The translations under genes and the position numbers were made by a program. The notes under the pieces are model-generated. The model ran no database searches. It was not told where the DNA came from and saw only the letters and a program-made list of their open reading frames with translations. Shown one piece after another: positions 15,684-24,965 of a stretch of DNA of 64,000 nucleotides; within the stretch, counting starts at the first letter, position 1; each line of letters starts with the position of its first letter. The stretch is from positions 1 to 64,000 of the forward strand of contig JBKBQT010000012.1 in assembly GCA_046292445.1 (NCBI GenBank). The letters run 5' to 3'. The stretch comes from CALIZF01 sp046292445. Lineage in GTDB: Bacteria > Pseudomonadota > Alphaproteobacteria > Rhodobacterales > Rhodobacteraceae.

Positions 15684-16219
15684 GCGCGCGCCCGGATCAC
15701 GACAACGAGGCGCGCAAGGCCCCGCAGCGTGCCCGCAAGCGTCAGCAGCGCGAACGCCAACGGCAGCATCCCCTTGATGAACCAGCGATCGGTCATGCCC
15801 CCTTGCGCCGAGGCCTCGCCCGTGCTCCACGCGACGCCCGTGTAGGACCAGCCGTAATACGCGATGATCGCGCAAAAGGGGACGAGGAACAGCAGGTCGC
15901 CCGCGGCCAAAAGCGCCGTACGCAGGCGCGGCGGCAGGCTTTGCGCGACTGTCTCGACGGCCACGTGGCGGTCGGTGCGATACGCCAGCACGCCGCCGAA
16001 CAGCACCAGAAGCGCGAACACATGCCACTGAAAGTCGATAAGCGTGTTGACCGTGATCGCGCGGCCGAACAGGAACACCCGCCCGTCCCAGGCGAGAAGC
16101 GTGTTCTGCCCGAGCTTGGCCGCCGTCACGGCAGCAAGCACCGACAAGATCAAGGGCAGGATGAGCCAGCTTGCCCACCGGGCAGGCCAGCAGAGGACAT
16201 CGAGAATCTTGTCGATCAT
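15680..16219 (-). CDS. dctQ: TRAP transporter small permease DctQ
   Basis: A 179-residue membrane protein with four helices (WASWLILPLILSVLAAV; FQWHVFALLVLFGGVLAYRTDRHVAVE; LLFLVPFCAIIAYYGW; GMLPLAFALLTLAGTLRGLA). The RTDRHVAVE stretch corresponds to the conserved DctQ loop. The start at 16219 (MIDKILDVLCWPARW) is chosen because upstream residues in this frame are low-complexity. It lies between dctP and dctM in one operon. Confidence 0.9.
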   Translation of the reverse strand: MIDKILDVLCWPARWASWLILPLILSVLAAVTAAKLGQNTLLAWDGRVFLFGRAITVNTLIDFQWHVFALLVLFGGVLAYRTDRHVAVETVAQSLPPRLRTALLAAGDLLFLVPFCAIIAYYGWSYTGVAWSTGEASAQGGMTDRWFIKGMLPLAFALLTLAGTLRGLARLVVVIRARA

Positions 16220-16349
16220 GCCGTCGGTCCGGGCTTGGGCGCTAGCCCCGGCGGGCCTGCGCAAGGCTGTGAGGCGATCCGGCGGCCCCGCGCGGGCGGG
16301 ACCGCCTTCCGGCTGGTGACAGCGGCCGGTCAGGCCACCGCCCGCGCCG

Positions 16350-17390
16350 TCACTCGCGCGGGAGCGCCTGGAGCCGCGACCATTCGCCCACACTCTCCAT
16401 GTAGGCGGTAAGCGATGCCAGTGCCTCGGCGAAGATCGGGTCGTTCTGGGCCTCTTCGGCCAGAACCTCGCCCGCGGCCTCGCGCAGCGCGGCCAGCACC
16501 TCTTCGGGGAAGCGCCGGATCTCCACCCCCGCCTCGCGGATCGCGGCGATGGCGGCGGCCTGGGCGTTCACCTGGTCCTTCAGGTTCCAAGTGATATGCG
16601 CGAGGCAGGCCTCTCGCATGATCTTCTGGTTGGCCTCGCCGAGGCTGTCCCACACGCCCCTGTTGATGATGATGCTGTCCCAGCTCGACGGCTGATGCCA
16701 GCCGGGGAAGTAGTAGTATTTGGCGATCCGCTGGAGGCCAAGGCCGAGGTCGAGCTGCGGCGCGGAGAATTCGGCGGCGTCGATCCGCCCCGTCTCGAGG
16801 CTCACGAAAATCTCGCCCGCCGGAACCATCTGCGTGTTGGCGCCTAGGCGGGCCATCGTCTTGCCGCCGAGGCCGGCGATCCGCATGTTCAGCCCGCGCA
16901 GGTCGGCCGGGGTGTTGATCTCCTTGTTGAACCAGCCGCCCGCCTCGGGCACGACGAGGTGGCATGGCAGCACGACGACGCCGTGCGGGTCATAGGCCTT
17001 CTGGATGATCTCGAGGCCGCCGCCGTTGAACATCCAGGCGAGCGACACTTCCGGCTCCGGCCCGAACGGCATCGAGCCGACAAGGTTGGCCACCGGGATC
17101 TGGTTGGCCCAATAGCCGATCCAGTCGAAGCCCATCGGCAGCGCTCCCGAGGATACCGCGCCGAACACTTCGAACGGCGGCACGAAATCCCCGGCGCCGT
17201 GAACATTGATGGTGATCCGCCCGCCGGTCATCATGCTCACGCGCTCGGCCCAGAGCTTGGGGCTCGGCCCGATCGAGGGCACGTTGAGCCCGAAGACGCT
17301 CTGCAGGTCGAAGGTCTGCGCTTGGGCGGGGGCTTGTGCCCCGGCAAGGATCCCGGCAGCCGCGACGGCCGCCCAGAGGCGTTGTTTCAT
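16350..17390 (-). CDS. dctP: TRAP substrate-binding protein DctP
   Basis: A 346-residue periplasmic protein with signal MKQRLWAAVAAAGILAGAQAPAQA and typical DctP segments: PSPKLWAERVSMMTGGRITINV, LRGLNMRIAGLGGKTMARLG (containing the conserved Arg that binds carboxylates) and ETGRIDAAEFSAPQLDLGLG. The WHQPSS and FPGW region resembles binding proteins for 2-oxo or aromatic acids, but the ligand is not known. The ATG at 17390 follows GGGAGGA. It is divergent from the SDR gene across a promoter region with repeated motifs. Confidence 0.93.
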   Translation of the reverse strand: MKQRLWAAVAAAGILAGAQAPAQAQTFDLQSVFGLNVPSIGPSPKLWAERVSMMTGGRITINVHGAGDFVPPFEVFGAVSSGALPMGFDWIGYWANQIPVANLVGSMPFGPEPEVSLAWMFNGGGLEIIQKAYDPHGVVVLPCHLVVPEAGGWFNKEINTPADLRGLNMRIAGLGGKTMARLGANTQMVPAGEIFVSLETGRIDAAEFSAPQLDLGLGLQRIAKYYYFPGWHQPSSWDSIIINRGVWDSLGEANQKIMREACLAHITWNLKDQVNAQAAAIAAIREAGVEIRRFPEEVLAALREAAGEVLAEEAQNDPIFAEALASLTAYMESVGEWSRLQALPRE

Positions 17391-17480
17391 CGTGTCCTCC
17401 CTGTCTCGCCCGGCCTCGGTCGCCGGGCGCTCCCCTGTCCGCCGCGGCAACTTCGACCTTGGCATGTCAACGATGTTAGT

Positions 17481-17513
17481 TATAATCAAATCTGTTTGCA
17501 ACAATCAAATCTG
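17481..17513. promoter_or_regulatory. Divergent promoter with direct repeat AATCAAATCTG
   Basis: AATCAAATCTG occurs at 17484-17494 and 17503-17513, 19 bases apart (about two helix turns), in the AT-rich spacer between dctP and the SDR gene. The same 10-mer AATCAAATCT recurs at 36174-36183 in the other divergent promoter of this window. Both loci contain an IclR-type regulator, so it is a candidate IclR operator. Confidence 0.5.
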
Positions 17514-17528
17514 CACGGCAGGGCGGGC

Positions 17529-18281
17529 ATGGATGGAATTGCGGGACGGGTAGCGGTCGTGACCGGCGCGGCCCAGGGAAACGGGCGGGCGATCGCGATG
17601 GGGCTGGCAGCGGCGGGGGCGCGCGTGGCGGTCGGCGACGTGAACGCGGACGGCGCAGAGAATGTTGCGGCCGCCATCAGGGCGGCCGGCGGGACAGCGA
17701 TGGCGGCGCGTCTCGACGTGACCGAGGCGACGGCAGCGGCGGCCTTTGCGGCCGATGTCGGGGCGCGTCTGGGGCCGGTGGACATCCTGGTCAACAACGC
17801 CGGGATCATCCGGCGCGCGACTGTCGACGCGCCGGGTTTCCTCGAGGACTGGACGGCGGTGTTGGCGGTCAACGCGACCGGCACGGCGGTGGTCACGCGG
17901 GCGTTCCTGGCGCAACTGCGGGCAACGCGCGGGCGTGTCGTCAACCTCGCCTCGATCATGTCGGCCGCGACGGGGCCGGGCCTTTCGGCCTATGCCGCGT
18001 CCAAGGGGGCGGTGCTGCAACTGACGCGCGCGCTTGCGCACGAACTTGCCGCGGACGGGATCCGGGTCAATGCCATCGCGCCCGGCGTGATGGACACGCC
18101 GATGACCGAAGAGACGCGCGCCGACCCCGACGCGCTAGGCCGTTTCATGGCGCATACGCCGATGCGGCGGACGGGGCGGCCAGAGGAACTGGTCGGGCCG
18201 GTATTGTTCCTCGCCTCGACGATGTCGAGCTACGTCACCGGCGTGCTTCTGCCTGTCGATGGCGGATACCTCACGGCATGA
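17529..18281 (+). CDS. Short-chain dehydrogenase/reductase
   Basis: A complete 250-residue classical SDR: TGAAQGNGRAIA cofactor motif, NNAGI near residues 90-94, catalytic Ser in NLASIMS, Tyr-x3-Lys in SAYAASKGA, and the VDGGYLTA C-terminus. The acidic residue after the second strand (VGDVNADG) suggests NAD preference. It is the first gene of the plus-strand catabolic operon and overlaps the next start by four bases. The substrate is probably a hydroxy compound handled together with the flavoprotein. Confidence 0.92.
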   Translation: MDGIAGRVAVVTGAAQGNGRAIAMGLAAAGARVAVGDVNADGAENVAAAIRAAGGTAMAARLDVTEATAAAAFAADVGARLGPVDILVNNAGIIRRATVDAPGFLEDWTAVLAVNATGTAVVTRAFLAQLRATRGRVVNLASIMSAATGPGLSAYAASKGAVLQLTRALAHELAADGIRVNAIAPGVMDTPMTEETRADPDALGRFMAHTPMRRTGRPEELVGPVLFLASTMSSYVTGVLLPVDGGYLTA

Positions 18282-20002
18282 CGAGGGCGGGGATGCGCGA
18301 GATCGAGACGGATGTACTGGTTGTCGGTTCGGGTGCGGGGGGCCTCGCGACGGCGGTGGCGGCGGCGCATCGACGGCTCAATGTCATCGTCGCCGAGAAG
18401 GAGCCGGTGTTCGGCGGCACCACGGCACGGTCCGGCGGCTGGATGTGGATCCCGATGAGCGGCCCCGCGGTGCGGGCGGGGGTCGAGGACAGCCGCGATG
18501 CCGCGCGCACCTACCTCATGCACGAAACGGGTCCGCATTTCGACGCCGAGCGGGTCGACGCCTTTCTGGACGCGGGTCCGCATGCGGTGGCGTTCTTCGA
18601 GAGCGAAACGGCGCTGGAATTCGACCTCGGCCCGACCTTCGCAGACTATCACCCCGACGCGCCGGGGGGGGTGGACGGCGGGCGCTCGATCGTCGCGAGG
18701 CCCTTTGACGGCCGTGCGCTTGGCCCCGAGATCCGCCGACTGCGCCCGCCGCTGTCCGAGATCACCGTGCTCGGCATGATGATCGGTTCAGGCAAGGAAC
18801 TTCTGCATTTCTTCAACGTCACCCGCTCGCCCGTCTCGGCCTTCTACGTGGGCAGGCTCTTTCTCAGGTTCCTGCTCGACATGGCGCTTCACGGCCGGCC
18901 GATGCGGTTGACGAACGGTAACGCGCTCGTGGGCCGGCTGGCGAAGTCGGCCTTCGACAAGGGGGTGGAACTCTGGACCGACGCACCCGTGCGCCGGCTG
19001 ATCCGCGACGACTCGGGCCGGGTGACGGGGGCCATCGTTCATGCCCGCGACGGGGAGGTACGGGTGATCGCGCGGCGCGGCGTTGTGCTGGCGGCGGGAG
19101 GATTCCCGCAAGATGCGGTGCGGCGGCGGGACCTGTTGCCGCACGCGCCCTCGGGGCACGAGCACGTCAGCCCCGCCCCGCCCGGCAACACCGGCGACGG
19201 CCTGCGGCTCGGCGAAGGCGCTGGGGCGGCGATGGACACGACGTTGCCCAATGCCGCCGCCCTCGTCCCCATCTCGCGGCCGCGGCGGCGCGACGGGACG
19301 CTTGGCACTTTCCCACATTTCGTGGACCGCTCGAAACCCGGGATCATCGCCGTCACACGCTCGGGCCGGCGCTTCGTCAACGAGGCGCAGAGTTATCACG
19401 ACTTCTGCCAGGCGATGATCGCGCGCTGCCGCGAGGAAGGTGGGCCGGATTCCGAGATCGCCGCCTGGTTCGTCGCCGACCACCGGGCCTTCCGCAAATA
19501 CGGCCTCGGCTTTGCCAAGCCCGCACCGGTGCCCTATGGCCATCTCATCCGCGACGGCTACCTGATCCGTGGGCGGACGGTCGCCGATCTCGCCCGCCGG
19601 ATCGGCGCGGACCCGGCGGCGCTCGAGGCGACCGTGGCCGCGTTCAACCGCAATGCCGCCCGCGGCGAGGATCCCGAGTTCGGCAAGGGATCGACAAGCT
19701 ACAACCGCAGCCTCGGCGACCCCGACCACCGGCCGAACCCCTGCGTGGCGCCGCTCGCCACCGCGCCGTTCTACGCGGTGCGGCTTTACGTCGGCGATCT
19801 CGGCACCTTCGCGGGCCTGCGCAGCAACGGGAACGCGCAGGTGCTGGACGAGGCGGGCCGGGCGATCCCCGGGCTCTACGCTGCAGGCAACGACGCGGCG
19901 AGCATCATGGGCGGCAACTACCCGGGCGGGGGCATCACGCTCGGCCCGGCGCTTACCTTCGGCTGGATCGCGGCGCGGCACATGGCGGGCGGCAATGACT
20001 GA
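18278..20002 (+). CDS. FAD-dependent dehydrogenase, ketosteroid-dehydrogenase-like
   Basis: A 574-residue flavoprotein of the FAD_binding_2/fumarate reductase family. The FAD motif DVLVVGSGAGGLATAVAA lies near residues 12-29 and EKEPVFGGTTARSGGWMWIP follows. The end, YAAGNDAASIMGGNYPGGGI followed by TLGPALTFGWIAARHMA, is typical of 3-ketosteroid delta1-dehydrogenases and related alpha,beta-dehydrogenases. There is no signal peptide, so it is cytoplasmic. Together with the SDR and the TRAP importer it suggests stepwise oxidation or desaturation of a cyclic carboxylic substrate. The exact substrate cannot be read from the sequence. Confidence 0.88.
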   Translation: MTRAGMREIETDVLVVGSGAGGLATAVAAAHRRLNVIVAEKEPVFGGTTARSGGWMWIPMSGPAVRAGVEDSRDAARTYLMHETGPHFDAERVDAFLDAGPHAVAFFESETALEFDLGPTFADYHPDAPGGVDGGRSIVARPFDGRALGPEIRRLRPPLSEITVLGMMIGSGKELLHFFNVTRSPVSAFYVGRLFLRFLLDMALHGRPMRLTNGNALVGRLAKSAFDKGVELWTDAPVRRLIRDDSGRVTGAIVHARDGEVRVIARRGVVLAAGGFPQDAVRRRDLLPHAPSGHEHVSPAPPGNTGDGLRLGEGAGAAMDTTLPNAAALVPISRPRRRDGTLGTFPHFVDRSKPGIIAVTRSGRRFVNEAQSYHDFCQAMIARCREEGGPDSEIAAWFVADHRAFRKYGLGFAKPAPVPYGHLIRDGYLIRGRTVADLARRIGADPAALEATVAAFNRNAARGEDPEFGKGSTSYNRSLGDPDHRPNPCVAPLATAPFYAVRLYVGDLGTFAGLRSNGNAQVLDEAGRAIPGLYAAGNDAASIMGGNYPGGGITLGPALTFGWIAARHMAGGND

Positions 20003-20906
20003 GGTCGCGGGCCGCGGGCGGACGCTGGCGGGGATCGGCCTCGGGCTGATCGCAGTGACGGGCTGGGCCTACTACAATGTCGGCACCGAACTGGCGCGCG
20101 CCGAAGGGTTCCGGCCGGCCGATCTTGCGGCGCTGCGCTTCGGAGTCGGGGCGCTGGTCCTGTTGCCGTGGTTCGTGCTGGCGGGGGGATGGCGGCTGCC
20201 ACAGCGGCGGCTGATGCTCTTCGCGCTGATCGTCGGGCCGCCCTTCGCGCTTCTGTTTAACACCGGGTTTCAACTCGCCCCGCTGTCGCATGCGGTGGTG
20301 ATCGGGCCGGGGATGTCGGTCCTGGTCGCGCTGGCGCTCGTCCGGTTTGTCGACGGGCAGCGGATGCCGCCCCTGCGGCTCGCCGGCCTCGCACTCCTCA
20401 TGGCAGGGTTGGTGGCGATCGGCGCCGACCGGGCCGATACCGCCAAGGCGAGCGGGCTGCCGGCGGTTCTGGGCGATCTGTGCTTCGTGACCACCGGATC
20501 GCTCTGGGGTCTGTTCTCATGGCTGCTCGCGCGCTGGCGCCTGCCGCCGGTGCAGGCGGCAGCGGGGCTGGCGCTCTATTCGGCGGCGGTGTTCCTGCCC
20601 GCATGGTTCGTGGTCTGGGGCGTCCCGGAGCTTCCCGCGGCGGCCTGGGCGCATCAGGCGGTGGCGCAGGGCCTGATCGGCGGCAGCGGCGCGCCGGTGG
20701 CCTTTGCGGCAGCGCTGGCGATCCTCGGTGCCGGGCGCGGCTCTGTGTTCAATGCGCTGGTGCCGCCGGCGGCGGTGCTGATGGCGATGCCGGTTGCGGG
20801 AATCCTGCCCAATCCGCTGCAATGGGCCGGCGTCGCGCTTGCCTCGGCCGGGCTCGTGCTGTCGATGCCGGTAGGCGGGATGCGGCGGAGCGGCAGCGGG
20901 GGTTAG
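19995..20906 (+). CDS. DMT-superfamily (EamA) permease
   Basis: A 303-residue protein with ten hydrophobic helices in two EamA repeats (about 10-140 and 155-295). Landmarks are GWAYYNVGTELARAEGFRPADLAALRF in repeat 1 and GSLWGLFSWLLARW starting repeat 2. Such permeases usually export metabolites. The start overlaps the flavoprotein stop by eight bases, so it is co-translated and may export or exchange a pathway product. Confidence 0.88.
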   Translation: MTEVAGRGRTLAGIGLGLIAVTGWAYYNVGTELARAEGFRPADLAALRFGVGALVLLPWFVLAGGWRLPQRRLMLFALIVGPPFALLFNTGFQLAPLSHAVVIGPGMSVLVALALVRFVDGQRMPPLRLAGLALLMAGLVAIGADRADTAKASGLPAVLGDLCFVTTGSLWGLFSWLLARWRLPPVQAAAGLALYSAAVFLPAWFVVWGVPELPAAAWAHQAVAQGLIGGSGAPVAFAAALAILGAGRGSVFNALVPPAAVLMAMPVAGILPNPLQWAGVALASAGLVLSMPVGGMRRSGSGG

Positions 20907-20911
20907 GCGCG

Positions 20912-21703
20912 ATGGCGGGGGATACGGGCAAGCCGCAGCGGGGCGTGCAATCGCTCGAAACAGGGGGCGCGATCCTGCGCGCAATGGCGCAGGCGGGCGA
21001 GCCGTTGAAGCTGCGCGACCTCGCCGAGGCGGTGGGCATCGCACCCTCGCAGCTTCACCCCTATCTCGTAAGCCTGCGGGCGATCCGCCTGGTCGAGCAG
21101 ACCGACCGCGGGCTCTACGCGCTCGGCCCGTTCGCGCTCGAGCTTGGCCTCGTCCGGCTGCGCGGGCAGGATGTCTGGCGCGAAACGATGCGGCGGCTGC
21201 CCGACCTTGCCGAGGCGGTGCAGCTCATGGTCGCGGTCTCGGTCTGGGGGTTGCACGGGCCGGTGATCGTGCAGGTCCACGAAAGCCCCGCGCGCATTCA
21301 CGCCAACGTCCGTGTGGGCGGCCTGTTCACCGTCACGGGCACGGCGACGGGGCGTCTTTTCGCGGCCTTCATGGCGCGCGAGCAGGTGGCGCCGCTGGTG
21401 GCGCTGGAACTGCCGGGCGAGGATGCCCGGACGGCCTACTGGACCGAGGTCAAGGCAGTGCGGGCCGCCGGATATGCGCTGACCTTCGACCGGCCCATCC
21501 CGGGCGTCTCGGCGGTGGCGGCGCCGGTGTTCGACTTCACGGGTGCCATGCAGCTAGCCGTCACGGTGATCGGGCCGTCAGCGCTGATCGACCTCACACC
21601 CGACGGCGCCGCGATCCGGGCGGCCGGCGGCTTTGCCGCACAGCTCTCGGCCGATCTCGGCTTCGGCACGGGATTGTTGCACGGGGTCTTGGCACAGAGC
21701 TGA
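20912..21703 (+). CDS. IclR-family transcriptional regulator
   Basis: A 263-residue IclR protein: winged helix at residues 12-70 (GVQSLETGGAILRAMAQAGEPLKLRDLAEAVGIAPSQ), then an effector domain with GLFTVTGTATGRLFAAFM and the late GVSAVAAPVFDFTGAM strand pair. It ends the plus-strand operon six bases after the DMT gene and probably controls the divergent dctP/SDR promoter that carries the AATCAAATCTG repeats. Confidence 0.92.
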   Translation: MAGDTGKPQRGVQSLETGGAILRAMAQAGEPLKLRDLAEAVGIAPSQLHPYLVSLRAIRLVEQTDRGLYALGPFALELGLVRLRGQDVWRETMRRLPDLAEAVQLMVAVSVWGLHGPVIVQVHESPARIHANVRVGGLFTVTGTATGRLFAAFMAREQVAPLVALELPGEDARTAYWTEVKAVRAAGYALTFDRPIPGVSAVAAPVFDFTGAMQLAVTVIGPSALIDLTPDGAAIRAAGGFAAQLSADLGFGTGLLHGVLAQS

Positions 21704-21908
21704 TCCGGCGGGGGCATCGCGCCGCGCGGCCGGTGCGTCCGCGCCCTTTGCGCTGCCGACGACTTCACGCGGGAATGTCCGGCGATGCCGGCCGACACCC
21801 GGGACCGCGCCGACGCCGGCAACGTTTGAGTTGCCCCCCCGAGGATCGCACAATGACGGAAAGCCATGATCTGATGTCTGCTGATCCCCAGTATGAGAAT
21901 ATTAGAAC

Positions 21909-22211
21909 ATGTCGAAACGCAGGAAACATGACGCAGCGTTCAATGCGCATGTTGCGTTGGAGGCGCTGAAGGGCGAGCGCACGGTGTCGGAATTGGCGGC
22001 CGCCTATGAGGTTCATCCGACGATGATCCATCAGTGGAAGAAAGCCCTGCTTGAGGGTGCCGCTGGCATCTTTGAGCGCGGGGGCAAGGCGGCTGAGGCG
22101 GCAGAGATTGCCGAGGATACTGTCCGTGATCTGCATGCCAAGATTGGAGAGCTGGATGTCGCAAACGATTTCTTGTCCAGAAAGCTCAAGCCATGGACCG
22201 GGAGAGCTATG
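21909..22211 (+). mobile_element. IS3-family remnant, left part (OrfA)
   Basis: The frame starting MSKRRKHDAAFNAHVALEALK, then SELAAAYEVHPTMIHQWKKALL, is an IS3-type OrfA with its helix-turn-helix. It ends at NDFLSRKLKPW. The OrfB start (MDRESY) overlaps it in the next frame and is cut after a few codons by the IS481 element at 22212. Confidence 0.8.
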
Positions 22212-23306
22212 TGTCCCATCCCGGATGATCACATAAACCCTCGCCGGACCGCCCTGTTCATGGCAAGATCGATCCTCCGGGGATATCGCGACGGGGGGCT
22301 GGCATGCTGGTCTGTCTTCACAAGCAGGCGACGCTGAGCCATTGACCGCCGTTGGTCCGAGGGCAATGGCGAAGGCCGAAGATCCGGGCGGCGATCCGGG
22401 TGAGCAGCGAGCCTGCCTGGATGGTGGCCGAGCGCTGCGGGATCAGCGAGCAGACGGTGTGAAAGTGGCGCAAGCGCGACAGCGTCCTGCATCGGAGCCA
22501 CACGCCGCATCGGTTGCAGACCACCCTCACGCCTGCGCAGGAGGCAGTTGCGGTGGTTCTGCGCCGGGCGCTGCTGCTGCCGCTGGACGACCTTCTCGCG
22601 GTGGTGCGCGAGTTCCTGAACCCCAACGCCTCGCGCTCCGGGCTGGACCGCTGCCTGCGCCGCCACGGCGTCGGCAACTTGCGCGACCTCAAGCCCAGGA
22701 CACCGCGGCCCTCGCAGGGTGTCTTCAAGGCTTACGAGCCCGGCAACCTGCATATCGACGTGAAATACCTGCCGAAGATGGCCGATGAGGATCGACGCCG
22801 CTATCTCTTCGTGGCCGTCGACCGCGCGACCCGCTGGGTCTTCATGCGCATCTATCCGGCGAAGACCGCAGCGAACGCCCGCCGGTTTCTGCGCGATCTG
22901 GAGCGCGCCGCGCCGATGAAGATCAGCAGGGTGCTGACGGATAACGGAAAAGAGTTCACAGATCGGCTGCTCGGCCTGCGCCGCCGCGCCGCCACCGGCA
23001 ACCACGACTTCGACCGCCTCTGTGCGGAGATCGGCATCGAGCACCGCCTGACCCCGCCCATGCGCCCGCAGACCAAAGGGCTGGTCGAGCGCTTCAACGG
23101 CCGGATCGAAGACGTGCTGCAGAGCCACCATTTCCACAGCGGCGAAGACCTGGTGCAGACCATCCTGCGCTGCGTCAGGCTCTACAACGGTCAGCTGCCG
23201 CAATCCGTCCTGAAGGGCCGAACGCCCATCGACCCGCTCAAGGACTGACAGCGCCAGAGGCCAGAGCTGTTCAAGAAGCGACCGCATAATCACGCGGGAT
23301 GGGACA
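22212..23306 (+). mobile_element. IS481-family element with matching inverted repeats
   Basis: The left end TGTCCCATCCCG (22212-22223) is matched exactly by the right end CGGGATGGGACA (23295-23306). Similarity continues inward as TGATCACAT versus TGATTATGC. The 1,095-bp unit encloses the DDE transposase remnant. No target duplication flanks it (left CTATG, right CCTGG) and most of the surrounding IS3 orfB is missing, so it was involved in a deletion or recombination after insertion. Confidence 0.8.
22304..23248 (+). pseudogene. IS481 transposase, nonsense mutations
   Basis: From the ATG at 22304 (MLVCLHKQAT) the frame meets TGA at 22343-22345 and again at 22460-22462. The second lies inside ERCGISEQTV*KWRKRD, where related transposases have Trp. 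The rest is open and carries the DDE residues in IDVKYLPKM, LTDNGKEFTDR and LVERFNGR. A TTG at 22514 could start a 244-residue protein without the N-terminal DNA-binding helix. The element is probably immobile. Confidence 0.8.
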
Positions 23307-23433
23307 CCTGGGCAACCTGACGCCTGCCGATGTCTACTTCGGGCGGGGCGATCGGATCCTGAAACAGCGAGAGGAAATCAAGCGAAAAACCATGCTCACC
23401 CAGCGCTTGCGCCACCAAACTGAAAACCCGTAA
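23307..23433 (+). mobile_element. IS3-family remnant, right part (OrfB C-terminus)
   Basis: The frame GNLTPADVYFGRGDRILKQR, then REEIKRKTMLTQRLRHQTENP and a stop at 23431-23433, is the characteristic C-terminus of IS3-type OrfB transposases. With the OrfA part it brackets the IS481 element. About 230 codons of orfB, including its catalytic core, are missing. Confidence 0.75.
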
Positions 23434-23611
23434 TCTCAATCAAGGATGGGCCAGAGCCTCCAATCCGAAAAACGCACAAGCGTCCCAAATCAACTGACGA
23501 CGTGCATGACCGAAACCGCCTTTCGCCCGTCCGGCCGCGATCCCGGCCGGATAACGGCTGATCCTGCGCGCCCGGCGGGCCGCGCAGGATCAGTCCCGGC
23601 ACCGTCCGGCC

Positions 23612-24568
23612 TCAGTTCAGCAGACGCTCGCGGTCGATCCGGCCATCGCGGTTCAGCCGCACCTCGACGCGCTCGCCATAGGGGTTGACGGCCTCGGCCT
23701 CGACATGGCGCGCGCCATAGCCGACCCAGCCGATGTCCCGGTAGCCTGCCGCATCGAGCCGGGCGATCACGCTGTCGCGGTCGAGCCCGGGCAGGGGCAG
23801 GCGCCGCTCCACCCGGTCGAGCCGCCCGCGCCGGTCGTATTTGATCTCGAGGTCGCTGCCCCCGGCATCGCGGCCGCGCAGCACGATCTCGCCGCGCGGG
23901 CGCTGTTCGGCGCGCGTCACCGCCGCGAGCCGCTCGGCGCCTTCGAGCGCGGACAGCGACATCGGCAACGCCCGGTCGATCACCGGGCGCGGCAGGGCGG
24001 CACCGTCGGTTTCGACGCGCTTGACCGTGCCGTCCCATGCGCTGACCACCCGGACCTCGCCAGCTCCCAGCCGGCCCGACCAGTGCAGATCGCCCGACCG
24101 CGCGCGGTGGCGCAGCGCAAGGTCGGTCACGCCCGGCAGGCGCGGTGCGGCCGTATCGGCAGCACCTGCCGGATCGAGCGGGGCGCGCCGATCCTCGGCC
24201 CGCTCGCGGCCGCGCGGCCCGCGATCCTCGGCCCGGTCGCTGCCGTGGCGGCTCTCCATCCGCTCGCGCCCGGGGCGATCCTCGATGCGATCCTCGCTCT
24301 GCGGCCCGCGCGGGCCGGCTTCGGTCGCGATCCGCTCGGCGGTCAGGATGCGGCCCTCCAGCGTCCCGTCGGCAATGATGCGGGTGCCTTCGGCAGGGGC
24401 CTGCGCGCCCTCGGGCAGGCGGATCAGCCAGCGGGTGCCGCGATCCTCGATCGTCACATGGGTGCCGAAGCTTTCGGTCACGCGGCCGCGCAGTTCCTCG
24501 GCCAGCAGCGGGGCGGCCAGCGCCATCAGCGCCGCGCCGGCAAGCAGGGTCTGTTTTGCAGCAAACAT
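23612..24568 (-). CDS. Secreted PepSY-like protein with charged linker
   Basis: A 318-residue protein with signal MFAAKQTLLAGAALMALAAPLLA. A small beta-rich domain follows (ELRGRVTESFGTHVTIEDRG, about 25-85), then a low-complexity Arg/Glu/Asp linker (about 88-130). The C-terminal half ends in a PepSY-like repeat (DSVIARLDAAGYRDIGWVGYG, then EVRLNRDGRIDRERLLN). It is periplasmic by inference. It is divergent from the two-component system, whose PepSY-like small protein it may complement as a sensor or inhibitor. The family is not otherwise recognised. Confidence 0.7.
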   Translation of the reverse strand: MFAAKQTLLAGAALMALAAPLLAEELRGRVTESFGTHVTIEDRGTRWLIRLPEGAQAPAEGTRIIADGTLEGRILTAERIATEAGPRGPQSEDRIEDRPGRERMESRHGSDRAEDRGPRGRERAEDRRAPLDPAGAADTAAPRLPGVTDLALRHRARSGDLHWSGRLGAGEVRVVSAWDGTVKRVETDGAALPRPVIDRALPMSLSALEGAERLAAVTRAEQRPRGEIVLRGRDAGGSDLEIKYDRRGRLDRVERRLPLPGLDRDSVIARLDAAGYRDIGWVGYGARHVEAEAVNPYGERVEVRLNRDGRIDRERLLN

Positions 24569-24686
24569 CGCAAGGTCCTTTCTGTCTGTCCTGTCGATGG
24601 GCGCACCCTGACCGATTCGCCATCAACGGCGCTGCAACCGCGCTGTTGCGGTTTCATTGCGGTTCGTGCCGCGATACCGTCGCGCC

Positions 24687-24965
24687 ATGATACGCGCGGC
24701 CCTGCCCCTTTGCATCCTCCTGGCCTCGGCCATCGCCGCCGGGGCCGCGCCGCTTGCCCCGGCCGAGGCGCTGGCCTGTGCCGCCGCGCGGTTTCGCGGC
24801 GAGGCACTGGCGCTGCGCAGCCTTGGCGATGCGACCGAAATCCGCTGGCTGACCCCCGCAGGCAATGTGCTGCGCATCTGGCTCGCAGGACCGGGCTGCC
24901 GGTTTCTCGAAGTCGAGGGCGTGGGCCAGACCGAGGCGCGGATCCTGCCCGGGGCGCAGGAATGA
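24687..24965 (+). CDS. Small secreted PepSY-like protein
   Basis: A 92-residue protein with signal MIRAALPLCILLASAIAAGAAP and a single compact domain (ACAAARFRGEALALRSLGDA, GNVLRIWLAGPGCRFLEVEG) resembling PepSY. Two cysteines could pair in the periplasm. It overlaps the response regulator start by four bases, so it belongs to that operon and may present the signal to the sensor kinase. A longer start around 24657 is possible. Confidence 0.65.
   Translation: MIRAALPLCILLASAIAAGAAPLAPAEALACAAARFRGEALALRSLGDATEIRWLTPAGNVLRIWLAGPGCRFLEVEGVGQTEARILPGAQE

Noticed and set aside
22342..22788. Alternative-frame protein over the IS481 N-terminus
   Set aside because: The true transposase frame is recognisable in the other frame, with nonsense codons. 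This frame has no transposase features.
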